Shown here: piece by piece, positions 7,714-16,225 of the stretch | Numbering within the stretch: the first letter of the stretch is position 1 | Layout: every line of letters begins with the position of its first letter | Made by a program: the position numbers and the translations under genes | NCBI GenBank assembly: GCA_035620975.1 | Contig: DASPFV010000223.1 | Location: forward strand, 1 to 28,116 | Reading direction: 5' to 3' | Length of the DNA: 28,116 nt | Source of the DNA: DASPFV01 sp035620975 | GTDB lineage: Bacteria > Acidobacteriota > Vicinamibacteria > Vicinamibacterales > 2-12-FULL-66-21 | Notes under the pieces: model-generated | The model's database searches: none | What the model was told of the DNA's origin: nothing | Seen by the model: the letters and a program-made list of their open reading frames with translations, nothing else

Positions 7714-9006
7714 ATGGTCAGGACGTTCCGCGTGCTTGTCTGGTGGCTGACGTCGTCAATCGCGGCGGGCGCGGCCGCGCACGCCCAGTGGCCGCAGTTC
7801 CGGGGGCCCGACGGCAACGGCATCGCCCGTTCCGCGAATCTGCCGCTCACCTGGGACGAGGATCAGAACGTCCGCTGGAAGACAGCGATTCACGGCCGCG
7901 CGTGGTCGTCGCCCGTCGTGCTCGAAGGCCAGATCTGGGTCTCCACCGCAACGGAGGACGGCCGCGAGCTGTCGGCCGTTGCGATCGACCAGGCGACCGG
8001 CCGGATCATCCACGATTTGAAGCTGTTCCACGTCGCGACGCCGCAGTTCGCGCACGCGTTCAACACCTACGCCTCGCCGACGCCGGTGATCGAGACCGGC
8101 CGCGTGTACGTGACGTTCGGATCCCCGGGCACGGCCGCCATCGATACGACGACGGGGAAAGTCATCTGGGAGCGCCGCGACCTCGAGTGCAACCACTTCC
8201 GGGGTGCGGGATCGTCCCCGATCATCTTCGGGGACCTGCTCATCATGCACTTCGACGGCAGCGACGTGCAGTACCTCGTGGGCCTGAACAAGAAGACGGG
8301 CGAGACGGTCTGGCGGACCAGGCGCTCGATCGATTTCCAGGACCTCGGCCCCGACGGCAAGCCGCAGGCCGACGGCGACTTGCGCAAGGCGTTCGCGACC
8401 CCGCACGTGATCACCGTCGACGGCGAGCCGCTCCTGATCAGCCTGGGCGCGAAGGCCGCCTACGGCTACGATCCGCGCACGGGCCGTGAGATCTGGCGGA
8501 TCGTGGAACGGGCCGCGCACTCGGCCAGTACGCGGCCCCTGTACGGCCACGGCCTCGTGTTCTATCCTACCGGCTGGGGCAAGGCGGAGCTGCTGGCCGT
8601 CAGGCCCGACGGCCGCGGCGACGTCAGCGATACCCACGTCGAATGGAGGGTGTCGCGCGGCGTCCCGAACAAGCCCTCGCTCCTGCTGCTTGACGACCTG
8701 ATCTTCATGGTCAACGACGCCGGCATCGTGAGCTGCGTCGAGGCGAAGACGGGAACGCTCGTCTGGCAGTCACGCGTCCAGGGCACGTACTCCGCATCCC
8801 CCATCGCAGCGGGCAATCGCATTTATCTTTTCAGCGAGGACGGTCGGACGACGGTCATCGAAGCCGGGCGGGCGTTCAGGGTCCTGGCGGAAAACCAGCT
8901 CGGCGACGGCTTCATGGCGTCGCCAGCGGTGGCTGGCGACGCGCTCTACCTCCGTTCGCGCACGCACCTCTACCGGGTCGAAGCCGCCACGGCGCCCTCT
9001 CGATGA
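7714..9006 (+). CDS. Secreted PQQ-like beta-propeller protein
   Basis: A 430-residue exported protein. The signal peptide is clear (basic start, hydrophobic core, AAAHA before QWPQFRG). The mature protein begins with WPQFRGPDGNGIA and then shows repeated propeller blades with signatures such as WSSPVV, AIDQATGRIIHDL, AIDTTTGKVIWER, GLNKKTGETVWR and VEAKTGTLVWQSR, typical of BamB/quinoprotein-like eight-bladed propellers. Whether it binds pyrroloquinoline quinone is unknown; many family members in Acidobacteriota and Planctomycetota are annotated only as PQQ-binding-like. An in-frame GTG at 7696 exists, but the ATG gives a cleaner signal peptide. Its 3' end overlaps the tail of the convergent DUF2892 gene by 37 bp. 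No partner gene indicates a substrate. Confidence 0.87.
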   Translation: MVRTFRVLVWWLTSSIAAGAAAHAQWPQFRGPDGNGIARSANLPLTWDEDQNVRWKTAIHGRAWSSPVVLEGQIWVSTATEDGRELSAVAIDQATGRIIHDLKLFHVATPQFAHAFNTYASPTPVIETGRVYVTFGSPGTAAIDTTTGKVIWERRDLECNHFRGAGSSPIIFGDLLIMHFDGSDVQYLVGLNKKTGETVWRTRRSIDFQDLGPDGKPQADGDLRKAFATPHVITVDGEPLLISLGAKAAYGYDPRTGREIWRIVERAAHSASTRPLYGHGLVFYPTGWGKAELLAVRPDGRGDVSDTHVEWRVSRGVPNKPSLLLLDDLIFMVNDAGIVSCVEAKTGTLVWQSRVQGTYSASPIAAGNRIYLFSEDGRTTVIEAGRAFRVLAENQLGDGFMASPAVAGDALYLRSRTHLYRVEAATAPSR

Positions 9007-9197
9007 CCGCACTCCGGCACCCCCGCGTGCCGCAGGATCGTCATCATGGGGCACCAGTTCGTGAACGCCGACTGCACCAGGTTCGCGCCGACGAACAGCG
9101 TGAACCAGAGGAAGTACGGGTGCACGAACATGCCGAGGAGCACGCTCGCGGCGACGAAGCTGCCGGCAATCAACCGGAGCATGGGTTCCAGGGTCAT
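8970..9197 (-). CDS. YgaP-like two-helix membrane protein (DUF2892)
   Basis: A 75-residue protein with two transmembrane helices at about residues 6-24 and 28-46. These are followed by the family signature GANLVQSAFTNWCPMMTILRHAG, in which the Cys-Pro pair is characteristic of the DUF2892/YgaP-like membrane domain. In YgaP this domain is joined to a rhodanese domain; stand-alone copies often sit beside sulfur, thiol or efflux genes. Here it is the last gene of the sigma/anti-sigma/TolC/MFP/RND operon, 87 bp after the RND gene. GGAGG precedes the ATG by four bases. The last 12 codons overlap the convergent propeller gene, and the C-terminal tail after the signature is basic and probably unstructured. 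Confidence 0.85.
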   Translation of the reverse strand: MTLEPMLRLIAGSFVAASVLLGMFVHPYFLWFTLFVGANLVQSAFTNWCPMMTILRHAGVPECGHREGAVAASTR

Positions 9198-9230
9198 AGA
9201 GCCTCCATTCGAAGATCTCAGCGTCAGCTT

Positions 9231-9242
9231 TCAGCCGGCTGA
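9231..9242. other. 12-bp perfect palindrome between RND and DUF2892 genes
   Basis: TCAGCCGGCTGA is a perfect dyad in the 87-bp gap. The flanking bases carry TCAG at 9218, 9224 and 9231, a loose 6-7 bp spacing. It could be a small hairpin in the operon message, a protein site, or a remnant of an AGCTG-type heptamer array. Confidence 0.35.
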
Positions 9243-9284
9243 GCCGGGTTTCCTGCACTACGAGTCTCGGTCCCACGGATCAAC

Positions 9285-12200
9285 TCACACGCTCTCGGGT
9301 TCAGCGCTCGCCTGTCCACCAGCGGCCAGCTCGTGGCCCACCCCTGCCCTCCGATGCGTCAGGTAATAGGTAATCGGCACGGTCATGCGTGACAGCAGCA
9401 GCGATGCGACCTCGCCCGCCATCAGCGAGATCGCGAGTCCCTGGAAGATCGGGTCGAACAGGATCACGCCGGCACCCACGATCACCGCCGCCGCCGTGAG
9501 CGCCATGGGCCGGAACCGGACGGCGCCCGCGTCCACGACGGCCTCCTGGATGCTCATCCCCTCGCGGATCCGCAGCTCCACGAAATCGATCAGGATGATC
9601 GAGTTGCGCACGACGATGCCGGCGCCGGCGATGAACCCGATCATGGACGTCGCCGTGAAGAACGCCCCGAGCAGGGCGTGCGCCGGCAGGATCCCGACGA
9701 GCGAAAACGGAATCGCCAGCATGATCGTCACCGGCGTCACGAAGGACTGGAACCAGCCCACGACGAGGATGTAAATCAGCACGAGCACTGCGGCGAACGC
9801 GATCCCGAGATCGCGGAAGACCTCGTAGGTGATGTGCCACTCGCCATCCCACTTCATCGCGTACTTCGAGCTGTCGTCCGGCTGCCGGGTGTTGAAGATC
9901 TCCAGCCCGTATCCTTCGGGGAACGTCACGGACGCGAGCGCGCGGTTCACCTGGAGAATGGCGTAGACGGGGCTCTCGATGCGGCCGGCCACGTCCGCGG
10001 TGACATAGGTCACCGGCCGCAGGTTCTTGTGGTAGACGCTCGGCTCCACCATTCCGGACACCGGCCGTGTCAGCTCGCCTACCGACACCGGCGATCGCCC
10101 TTCCAGCCGCAGCGCCTGGATGGCGTCGAGCGATCCGCGCTCGGCGCGCGGCAGGCGCAGGAGAATCGGCACGTCTTCCCGCGCCTGCGGGTCGTGCAGC
10201 AGCCCCGCGGGCGCCCCCTGCCCGGCCATCTGGACGACCGCCGCGACGTCAGCCGCGGCCAGGCCGGCGCGCGCGGCCTTCTCGCCGTCCACCTCGAGCC
10301 GCACCTTCGGCTGCGGCGCCTCCACGTACCAGTCCACGTCGACCACGCCCTCGGTTGCTTCCAGCGCCTGACGGACCGTCCGCGCCAGCTCCAGCCGGCG
10401 TTCGGGATCCGGGCCGTACACTTCGGCCACGATGGTCTGCAGCACGGGAGGGCCCGGCGGCACCTCCACGACCTGAATGCGCGCCCCCAGGCGCTCGGCG
10501 ACCGGCGTCAGACGGGAACGCAGGCGCCCCGCAATCGCATGGCTCTGGTCCCCTCGCTCCTCCCGATCCACCAGCATCACCTGGAGATCGGACAGGTGCA
10601 CCTGCTGCCGCAGGAAATAGTGGCGCACGAGGCCGTTGAACGTGTACGGCGCCGCCGTGCCCGTGTAGGTCTGTACGCCGGCGACCGCTTCGTCGTGAAG
10701 CGCTTCGTCGGCGAGCGCCGCCGCCGCCGCCGCGGTGACCTCGAGCGGCGTGTCTTCCGGCATCCGCACCATCACCTGCAGCTCGCTCTTGTTGTCGAAG
10801 GGGAGCATCTTGACGGTGACCAGCCCGAGCGGCACCAGGGCGGCGGCGCCAACCAGCAGAATCGCCACGAACGCGAGGAACGCGGCCCGCATCCCGCGAT
10901 GCGCGATGAGCGGGCCCATCACCCGGCGGTAGAGGACGGTGAGCCGATCCTCGGGATGATCCGCGTGGCCCGCCGAACGGCGGAGCAGGCGGACGGCCGC
11001 CCAGGGCGTCACGACGAACGCCACCAGCAGCGAGAAGACCATCGCCGCCGATGCGCCCACGGGGATCGGGCGCATGTAGGGGCCCATCAGGCCGCCCACG
11101 AACGCCATCGGGAGGATGGCGGCGATCACCGTGAGCGTCGCCAGGATGGTGGGGTTGCCGACCTCGTCGACGGCCCGGACCGCAATCGCCTCGAAGTCGC
11201 GCGTCCCGCCAGCCAGGCGCGCGTGTCGGACGATGTTCTCCACGACCACGATCGCGTCGTCCACGAGGATGCCGATCGAGAAGATCAGCGCGAAGAGCGT
11301 GATGCGGTTCAGGGTGTAGCCGTAGAGATAGAAGACGAACAGCGTCAGCGCGAGCGTGACTGGAATGGCCACCAGCACCACCGCCGATTCCCGGCGGCCG
11401 AGCACGAGCCAGATCAGCGCCGAGACCGAGACGACGGCCAGGAACATGTGCCAGAGCAGCTCGTTCGATTTGGCTGCGGCGGTCTCGCCGTAATTCCGCG
11501 TCACGGTCACGTGCAGGTCGCGGGGGAGGAGATAGCCGCGGAGCGACTCGACCCGGTGCTCGATGGCCCGGACCACGTCGATGGCGTTCGTGCCCTTGCG
11601 CTTGGCGATCGAGAGGGTGACGGCGGGGTAGGCCTCCCCGCGTCGCGGGTGGTGCGTCACGTAGCGCGTCGGCTCGCCGCCGCCGTCGACCACCGCCGCG
11701 ACGTCGTCGAGCAGCACGGGCGCACCCACCGCGGGGGCAATCGAGATGGTGCGGATGGCGTCCACCGACTCGGCCCACGCGCCGGTCTCGAGCCGCGTGG
11801 CACGGTTGCCCGTCACCAGATCGTGCGCAGCGGTACGCACGTTGGAACGCGAGATGGCCTCGCGCAGGCGGAGCGGATCCAGCCGTCGCGCAGCCAGCGC
11901 CGCCGGATCGACTTCGACGGTGATCTGGCGCGGCCGCCCGCCGATCATGGTGACCTCGGAGACGTCCGGCACCTCCTTCAGCGCTTCCTGGAGCTGCCCG
12001 GCCACGCCGCGCAGCTGCAGGTCGCCGTACGGCTCTCCCCACAGCGTCAGCGCCATCACGGGGACGTCGTCGATGGACCGCGCCTGAACGAGTGGCGGGG
12101 ACGCGCCGGGCGGGAGGGCGCCGGGGTTGGCGGCCAGCTTCTGGTTCAGGCGGACGAGCGCCCGCTCCTCGTCCTGCCCGACCAGGAAGCGGACGATCAC

Positions 12201-12491
12201 CATCGAACGCCCCGGGCTCGAGGTCGAATACAGGTACTCAACGCCCGGGACCTCGAAGAGGAGCTTCTCGACCGGCCGCGTCACCCGCTGCTCGACTTCC
12301 GTCGGGGAAGCCCCCGGCATCTCCACGAACACGTCGATCATCGGGACGATGATCTGCGGCTCCTCCTCGCGGGGCAGCGCCACCACGGCGTAGAGGCCGA
12401 GCAGCAGGGACGCGAGAATCGACAGGGGCGTGAGCCGCGAGTGGATGAACGCGCCCGCAATCCGGCCTGCGATGCCGAGCGGAGGCGTCAT
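9285..12491 (-). CDS. RND efflux permease (AcrB/HAE-like)
   Basis: A 1068-residue inner-membrane pump of the resistance-nodulation-division superfamily, full length for the family. It has an N-terminal helix, a periplasmic porter domain (DVFVEMPGASPTEVE, LPPGASPPLV), a first helix bundle, a second periplasmic loop and a second bundle. The proton-relay aspartates of helix 4 are present as Asp411-Asp412 (GILVDDAIVVVEN), as in drug-type rather than heavy-metal-type pumps. In helix 10 the usual relay lysine is Arg962 (GIVVRNSIILIDF), seen in a distinct RND subgroup. The ATG overlaps the stop codon of the membrane-fusion gene (ATGA), so the two are translationally coupled. With the fusion protein and TolC channel upstream it should form a tripartite exporter; the substrate is unknown. 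Confidence 0.93.
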   Translation of the reverse strand: MTPPLGIAGRIAGAFIHSRLTPLSILASLLLGLYAVVALPREEEPQIIVPMIDVFVEMPGASPTEVEQRVTRPVEKLLFEVPGVEYLYSTSSPGRSMVIVRFLVGQDEERALVRLNQKLAANPGALPPGASPPLVQARSIDDVPVMALTLWGEPYGDLQLRGVAGQLQEALKEVPDVSEVTMIGGRPRQITVEVDPAALAARRLDPLRLREAISRSNVRTAAHDLVTGNRATRLETGAWAESVDAIRTISIAPAVGAPVLLDDVAAVVDGGGEPTRYVTHHPRRGEAYPAVTLSIAKRKGTNAIDVVRAIEHRVESLRGYLLPRDLHVTVTRNYGETAAAKSNELLWHMFLAVVSVSALIWLVLGRRESAVVLVAIPVTLALTLFVFYLYGYTLNRITLFALIFSIGILVDDAIVVVENIVRHARLAGGTRDFEAIAVRAVDEVGNPTILATLTVIAAILPMAFVGGLMGPYMRPIPVGASAAMVFSLLVAFVVTPWAAVRLLRRSAGHADHPEDRLTVLYRRVMGPLIAHRGMRAAFLAFVAILLVGAAALVPLGLVTVKMLPFDNKSELQVMVRMPEDTPLEVTAAAAAALADEALHDEAVAGVQTYTGTAAPYTFNGLVRHYFLRQQVHLSDLQVMLVDREERGDQSHAIAGRLRSRLTPVAERLGARIQVVEVPPGPPVLQTIVAEVYGPDPERRLELARTVRQALEATEGVVDVDWYVEAPQPKVRLEVDGEKAARAGLAAADVAAVVQMAGQGAPAGLLHDPQAREDVPILLRLPRAERGSLDAIQALRLEGRSPVSVGELTRPVSGMVEPSVYHKNLRPVTYVTADVAGRIESPVYAILQVNRALASVTFPEGYGLEIFNTRQPDDSSKYAMKWDGEWHITYEVFRDLGIAFAAVLVLIYILVVGWFQSFVTPVTIMLAIPFSLVGILPAHALLGAFFTATSMIGFIAGAGIVVRNSIILIDFVELRIREGMSIQEAVVDAGAVRFRPMALTAAAVIVGAGVILFDPIFQGLAISLMAGEVASLLLSRMTVPITYYLTHRRAGVGHELAAGGQASAEPESV

Positions 12492-13672
12492 CGCGGTGCT
12501 CCTCCGGGCTCGCCGGACGGCTGCGCCGTCGCGGCGACCCGGCGGCCGTCCGTCAGCTCCGGCGGCGGGCCGAGGACGACGCGCTCGCCGGCCCTGAGGC
12601 CCGCGAGCACTTCCACGAGGTCCGGACCATCGACGCCCGTCACGACGGCGCGGAGCCGTGCGGCATCCCCGTCGATCACGAACACGAACGTGAGCTGCCC
12701 TCGCCGGATCAGCGCCGACGCGGGCACGGTCAGTCCACGCCGCGATGGGCCGGGGAACCGGGCGCGACCGAACAGGCCCGACCGGATGGCCGGATCCGGG
12801 CCGAGCTCCATCTTCACCAGGAAGCTGTGGGACGACGGATCGATACGGGCGATCTCCGCCACGCGTGCCGGCTTCCACTCAGCCGAGCCCGTGCTGTCGA
12901 GACGGACGAGGGTCGACTGCCCTGGAGCAATCCGGGCGGCGCGCGCCTCGTCGACCTGGACCTCGAGTCGGAACGCCGTCGGATCCTCGAGGACCAGCAG
13001 CGGCACGCCAGGCGCCGCCATGGTCCCCGGATCGACCCGGCGTTCGGTCACCACGCCGTCGAACGGAGCCGACAGCACCGTGTAGGTCACGCCGATCTCG
13101 GAGGCCTGGACCGAAGACCCGGCCGCCTCGCGCGCAGCCGCCGCGGCCAGCGCTCGGGCGCGGCTGCTCCCCAGCTGCGCTTCGGCGGCCGCGAGCGCGG
13201 CAACGGCCTGGTCGAGCTCCTGCGGCGTCGCAGACCGCTTGTCGTGGAGCGACTTGATCCGATCGTGCGACGCGCGCGCCAGCTTCAGCGCCGATTCGGC
13301 GGCCGCCACATCGGCATCGGCGGCATGCGCAGCCTGGACGGCGGATGCCAGCGTCGCCGAAGCCTGGGCGTGTGCCGTGCGAACCTCGCGGCCGTCCAGC
13401 GTCGCCAGGGCGGCGCCGCGTCTCACCCGATCGCCGGCGCGCACGTGAACCTCGACGACCGGGGCGAGGATCCGGCTGGCCACCATCGCGGTCGAGCGGG
13501 CGCGGACGACGCCGCCGGCCTCGAACGACGACGGCAGATCGGCCTCGGCGGCCGTGCCGACCGCGACCCGCAGCGGAGGGGCGGCCGGCGCACCCGACTC
13601 CGGGTGCGCGCCGCCGCATCCGGCCGCCGTGAACCCGGCCAGGAACAACGCAAACGTGGCAGTGGCTTTCAC
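12488..13672 (-). CDS. RND membrane-fusion (periplasmic adaptor) lipoprotein
   Basis: A 394-residue adaptor. The N-terminus is a lipoprotein signal with lipobox AAGC (Cys19), so it is anchored by lipid. Then come a lipoyl half-motif (VEVHVRAGDRVRRGAALATLDG), an Ala-rich coiled-coil hairpin of about 100 residues, the returning lipoyl half (LSAPFDGVVTERRVDPGTMAAPGVPLL), a beta-barrel and a C-terminal membrane-proximal domain. This is the HlyD/AcrA order. I chose the GTG at 13672 because GAGG lies six bases upstream; a GTG at 13684 that overlaps the TolC stop (GTGA) is the alternative. It links the RND pump to the TolC-type channel encoded next to it. Confidence 0.9.
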   Translation of the reverse strand: MKATATFALFLAGFTAAGCGGAHPESGAPAAPPLRVAVGTAAEADLPSSFEAGGVVRARSTAMVASRILAPVVEVHVRAGDRVRRGAALATLDGREVRTAHAQASATLASAVQAAHAADADVAAAESALKLARASHDRIKSLHDKRSATPQELDQAVAALAAAEAQLGSSRARALAAAAAREAAGSSVQASEIGVTYTVLSAPFDGVVTERRVDPGTMAAPGVPLLVLEDPTAFRLEVQVDEARAARIAPGQSTLVRLDSTGSAEWKPARVAEIARIDPSSHSFLVKMELGPDPAIRSGLFGRARFPGPSRRGLTVPASALIRRGQLTFVFVIDGDAARLRAVVTGVDGPDLVEVLAGLRAGERVVLGPPPELTDGRRVAATAQPSGEPGGAPR

Positions 13673-13680
13673 CTCGGTCC

Positions 13681-15015
13681 TCACTGTCGTGTTCGCCCGA
13701 TCGCGCGATCGAGCATGGCCTCGTGGACGACGGCGTCGACGAGCGCCGAGGTGCGGCTGGCCTCGGCGTCGAGCACCGCCGTGGACGCCCGCAGCACGTC
13801 GTTGACGCTGGCGATACCCGCGTCGAACCGGTCCCGGATGATGCGCTGGCTCTCGAGCGCCTCCGCGACGCCAGCGCGGCCCGCCACGACACGGGCCCGT
13901 GCGGCCTCGAGGCCACGAAGCGCGCGCACCACGTCGAGATGAATCGCCGCGCGCGCGTCTTCGCGCTCGGCGCGCGCGCGCGCAAGCGCATGCGAAGCCG
14001 CCCGGGCGCCGGCCACCTCGGCCCCGCCGGTCGAGAACGACCAGCGCACTTCGGCGCCGACGATCCACGACGTCGCCCGATCGTCGAACGCCGTCCCGGC
14101 GACGTCGAACACCCCGCGCGCGGCCACGCTCGGCAGGTAGGCCGCCCGCGCTTCCTGCCGTCCGCTTTCGGCCAGCCGTTCCTGAAGGGCTGCGCGCCGG
14201 AGCTCGGGTCGCCCCGCCTCGGCTTCGCTCAGCAGGGCCGTCAGCGACGGGGACTCGGCCAGCTCCACGTCCGGCGGCGGTGTCGCGACGAACTCCCGAT
14301 CGACGGGCGTCCCCATGAGCCGGTTCAGCTCCGCCCGGGCGATAGCCGCTGTCCCCTCGGCCTGGATGGCCTGCTGCTCCACGTCGGCGACATGGACCTT
14401 GAGGGCGAGCACGTCGGCTTCCGTGGCGACGCCGGCGTCCCGGCGCCGCTCGGCCCGGGCCAGATCCTCGCGGGCGGCCGTCAGGCTCTCCCGTGACGCG
14501 CGGGCTGCGGACTGTGCGTTCAGGACCTCGCCGAACACCCGCGTGGCGGCGAGCGCCAGGTCCGCGGCCGCCTGATCGACCGTGAGGGTGGCGATGTCGC
14601 GGTGAAGGGACGCCGCTCCGGCGCTGGCGCCCTGACGACCGAAATCGAAGACCAGCTGTTCGACACCGAACCGGGTCTGGAAGAAGCCGACCGGGTCGGG
14701 GTGATTGAGCGCATCGAGGGTGAAATCGGCCGCCGTGAAGTTCCTCGCGGAGAGCAGCGAGCTGAAGACGTACACGGGCTGGTCGCCCCGCTGCCAGGAT
14801 TCCGCCACCGACACTCGCGGGAAGTAGCCGGACCGTGCCGCCGTCACCCGTTCCCCCGCCTCCGAGGCAGCGGCACGGGCGGCCCGCAACGAGGCATTCT
14901 GGGCGAGGACCGTCCGCACGGCGGTGTCGAGGGCCAGCGGCTCCTGCCCTCTGGCGGTCGCCGGACCCAGGATGCCGGCGAGCACGAGAAGCGTACCGAG
15001 TCTGCAGGCTGTCAT
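13681..15015 (-). CDS. TolC-family outer-membrane efflux channel
   Basis: A 444-residue outer-membrane factor. A signal peptide (TLLVLAGILGPATARGQ) precedes the two-fold repeated TolC architecture: long Ala/Glu/Arg-rich helices, a beta segment (SGYFPRVSVAESW) and a second copy of this pattern (AAYLPSVAARGVFDVAG) after the mid-protein RPELRRAALQERLAE. QRIIRDRFDAGIASVNDVLRA is a typical OEP-family helix near the C-terminus. It forms the exit duct for the adaptor and RND pump encoded just downstream. A GTG directly before the ATG is an alternative start; GAGG sits only two bases before the ATG. It begins 98 bp after the anti-sigma gene. Confidence 0.9.
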   Translation of the reverse strand: MTACRLGTLLVLAGILGPATARGQEPLALDTAVRTVLAQNASLRAARAAASEAGERVTAARSGYFPRVSVAESWQRGDQPVYVFSSLLSARNFTAADFTLDALNHPDPVGFFQTRFGVEQLVFDFGRQGASAGAASLHRDIATLTVDQAAADLALAATRVFGEVLNAQSAARASRESLTAAREDLARAERRRDAGVATEADVLALKVHVADVEQQAIQAEGTAAIARAELNRLMGTPVDREFVATPPPDVELAESPSLTALLSEAEAGRPELRRAALQERLAESGRQEARAAYLPSVAARGVFDVAGTAFDDRATSWIVGAEVRWSFSTGGAEVAGARAASHALARARAEREDARAAIHLDVVRALRGLEAARARVVAGRAGVAEALESQRIIRDRFDAGIASVNDVLRASTAVLDAEASRTSALVDAVVHEAMLDRAIGRTRQ

Positions 15016-15055
15016 CACCTCGAAGGATGCAGGACGGGGAGCCGGGGTGACAATC

Positions 15056-15082
15056 CGGGTGCCCCGGGCGAATCGGGTGCCC
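15056..15082 (-). promoter_or_regulatory. Direct repeat upstream of the efflux genes
   Basis: CGGGTGCCC occurs at 15056-15064 and 15074-15082, each preceded by AATC, with starts 18 bp apart. Read in the direction of transcription it is GGGCACCCG twice. It lies in the gap between the anti-sigma and TolC genes, where an internal promoter or regulator site for the efflux genes would be expected. No -10 box is obvious. Confidence 0.3.
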
Positions 15083-15112
15083 TGGATGCGAGGCGGGCCA
15101 GGGGCGACGTCG

Positions 15113-15373
15113 TCAGTCAGAAGGGGGGCGCGAGAGCAGGCGCTCGATGCTCTGGCGGGCCCGGGCTTTCACGTCGTCGGGCAGGGGGGACTCTGCGCTC
15201 GCGCGGCAGAGGCCGATCGTCTTCCGGAGACCCTCGACCAGGTCCGCGCACGCCGGGCAGTCCGCGCAGTGCTCCTCGATGGCCCTGCACGTCTCCCGGT
15301 CCAGCTCCTGATCCAGGTAGGCCGAGATGCGCTGGAGGATGGCTGCGCACGTCGGAGCTGGCCGGGAGGTCAT
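15113..15373 (-). CDS. Soluble zinc-binding anti-sigma factor (ZAS)
   Basis: An 86-residue protein with the zinc-binding anti-sigma signature H-x3-C-x2-C as His35, Cys39 and Cys42 (EEHCADCPAC), after the usual helix with LDQELD. Further cysteines at 9, 29 and 36 may help bind zinc or form disulfides. No transmembrane helix follows, so it is cytoplasmic, like the redox-responsive RsrA type rather than membrane-spanning anti-sigmas. Its ATG overlaps the stop of the sigma-factor gene (ATGA), which marks it as the cognate partner. Loss of zinc or cysteine oxidation would release the sigma factor; this mechanism is inferred from family knowledge. Confidence 0.88.
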   Translation of the reverse strand: MTSRPAPTCAAILQRISAYLDQELDRETCRAIEEHCADCPACADLVEGLRKTIGLCRASAESPLPDDVKARARQSIERLLSRPPSD

Positions 15374-15981
15374 AGCGGCTCCAGCCGCTGTCGGAGCTGG
15401 ATGCGCGCCCGGTGGAGTCGCGTCTTGACGTTGTGTTCCGAAATCCCGAGCACGGCAGACACCTCCCGCGTGGACAGGCCCTCGACCTCGCGGAGGACGA
15501 CGACGACCCGGTAAGGCGGGGCGAGGCTCAGCAGCGCATCGCGGAGCCGCTCGGCGAGATTGATGTTGGCGGCGATGTCGTGCGGCCCGCGAGCGGGATC
15601 CTGCACGTCGAAGGGATGCCCATCACCCCTGTCGCCCTGTTCGACCGAGACCAGTCTTGCCGGTTCGCCGACCCGCCGCCGCCGCTTCATGAGGCACGCG
15701 TTGCGAACCGTCCGGTAGAGCCAGGTTCGGAACGCCTCGGGGTCGCGGATCCGATGCACGTGCCGGTAGGTCCTGAGCAGCGCGTCCTGCATTACGTCCT
15801 CGGCGTCCTCCGCATGCCCGCAGACCAGCAGGCTGAAACGGAAGGCCACCTCCTGCGCACGCATCAGCAGCCCCTCCATGGCCTCGCGGTCGCCCGCCGC
15901 CGCCCTGCGCACGAGCCCGGCATATTCCGCCGCTCTCGCGTTGTCCTGCCTGGAAGGATGCAGATTCGGGGAATTGGTCAC
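15370..15981 (-). CDS. ECF-type RNA polymerase sigma factor
   Basis: A 203-residue sigma-70 family protein. Region 2 covers about residues 35-100, with the core-binding/-10 segment EDVMQDALLRTYRHVHRI and FRTWLYRTVRNACLMKRRRR. After a linker, region 4 at about 145-200 holds the helix-turn-helix LSTREVSAVLGISEHNVKTRLHRARIQLRQRL, which recognises the -35 box. Regions 1 and 3 are absent, as in ECF sigmas. It heads the apparent operon with its anti-sigma factor and the tripartite efflux genes, so it probably controls them and itself. The GTG start lies only four bases after TATTAA (minus strand), suggesting a very short leader. It is divergent from the TIM-barrel gene, with the heptamer island between. 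Confidence 0.92.
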   Translation of the reverse strand: MTNSPNLHPSRQDNARAAEYAGLVRRAAAGDREAMEGLLMRAQEVAFRFSLLVCGHAEDAEDVMQDALLRTYRHVHRIRDPEAFRTWLYRTVRNACLMKRRRRVGEPARLVSVEQGDRGDGHPFDVQDPARGPHDIAANINLAERLRDALLSLAPPYRVVVVLREVEGLSTREVSAVLGISEHNVKTRLHRARIQLRQRLEPL

Positions 15982-15990
15982 AGCCTTAAT

Positions 15991-16081
15991 ATTGCCGATT
16001 GCCGATTGCGGATTGCAGAATGCATTCAGCGATTGTCGATTGTCGATTGTTGATTGGTTGATTGGTGATTCCGGGATTGGC
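15991..16081. repeat. Left arm of GATTGNN heptamer island
   Basis: About ten GATTG units spaced mostly 7 bp apart: GATTGCC, GATTGCG and GATTGCA at 15997-16017, then GATTGTC, GATTGTC, GATTGTT, GATTGGTT, GATTGGT, GATTCCGG and GATTGGC from 16031. The first 29 bases (15991-16019) recur as a perfect inverted copy at 16288-16316. Confidence 0.85.
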
Positions 16082-16225
16082 TGAAGCTCCGGGCAGCCCG
16101 CACGGGCGTGGAAAAACTGCCCCGCGGAGCCGCATCCGACAAGAATGGGGGAGTCGGTCGCCCAATCGCCAATTATTCAACTTCTGTCGAGAGAGACGGG
16201 TGTCAGAGCCGGTGCGAGTTTCAGG
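16082..16225. other. Unique centre of the heptamer island
   Basis: This 144-bp stretch between the two arms has no convincing gene, promoter or repeat. It contains one CCCAATCGCCAATTA segment (16171-16185) that resembles the heptamers. Reading frames crossing it lack a start with ribosome-binding site and continue into the repeats. Confidence 0.4.

Noticed and set aside
12492..12878. N-terminal extension of the RND permease frame
   Set aside because: The frame is open upstream, but these codons lie inside the adaptor gene. The ATG at 12491 overlaps the adaptor stop and starts at the family's normal N-terminus.
9678..13085. A 1135-codon open frame on the plus strand
   Set aside because: It lies opposite the RND permease and adaptor genes, which match their families along the whole length. 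Its product is Arg/His/Asp-rich low complexity.
13685..14068. N-terminal extension of the adaptor frame
   Set aside because: It would lie within the TolC gene and read as Arg-rich nonsense. The lipoprotein signal starting at 13672 is the real N-terminus.
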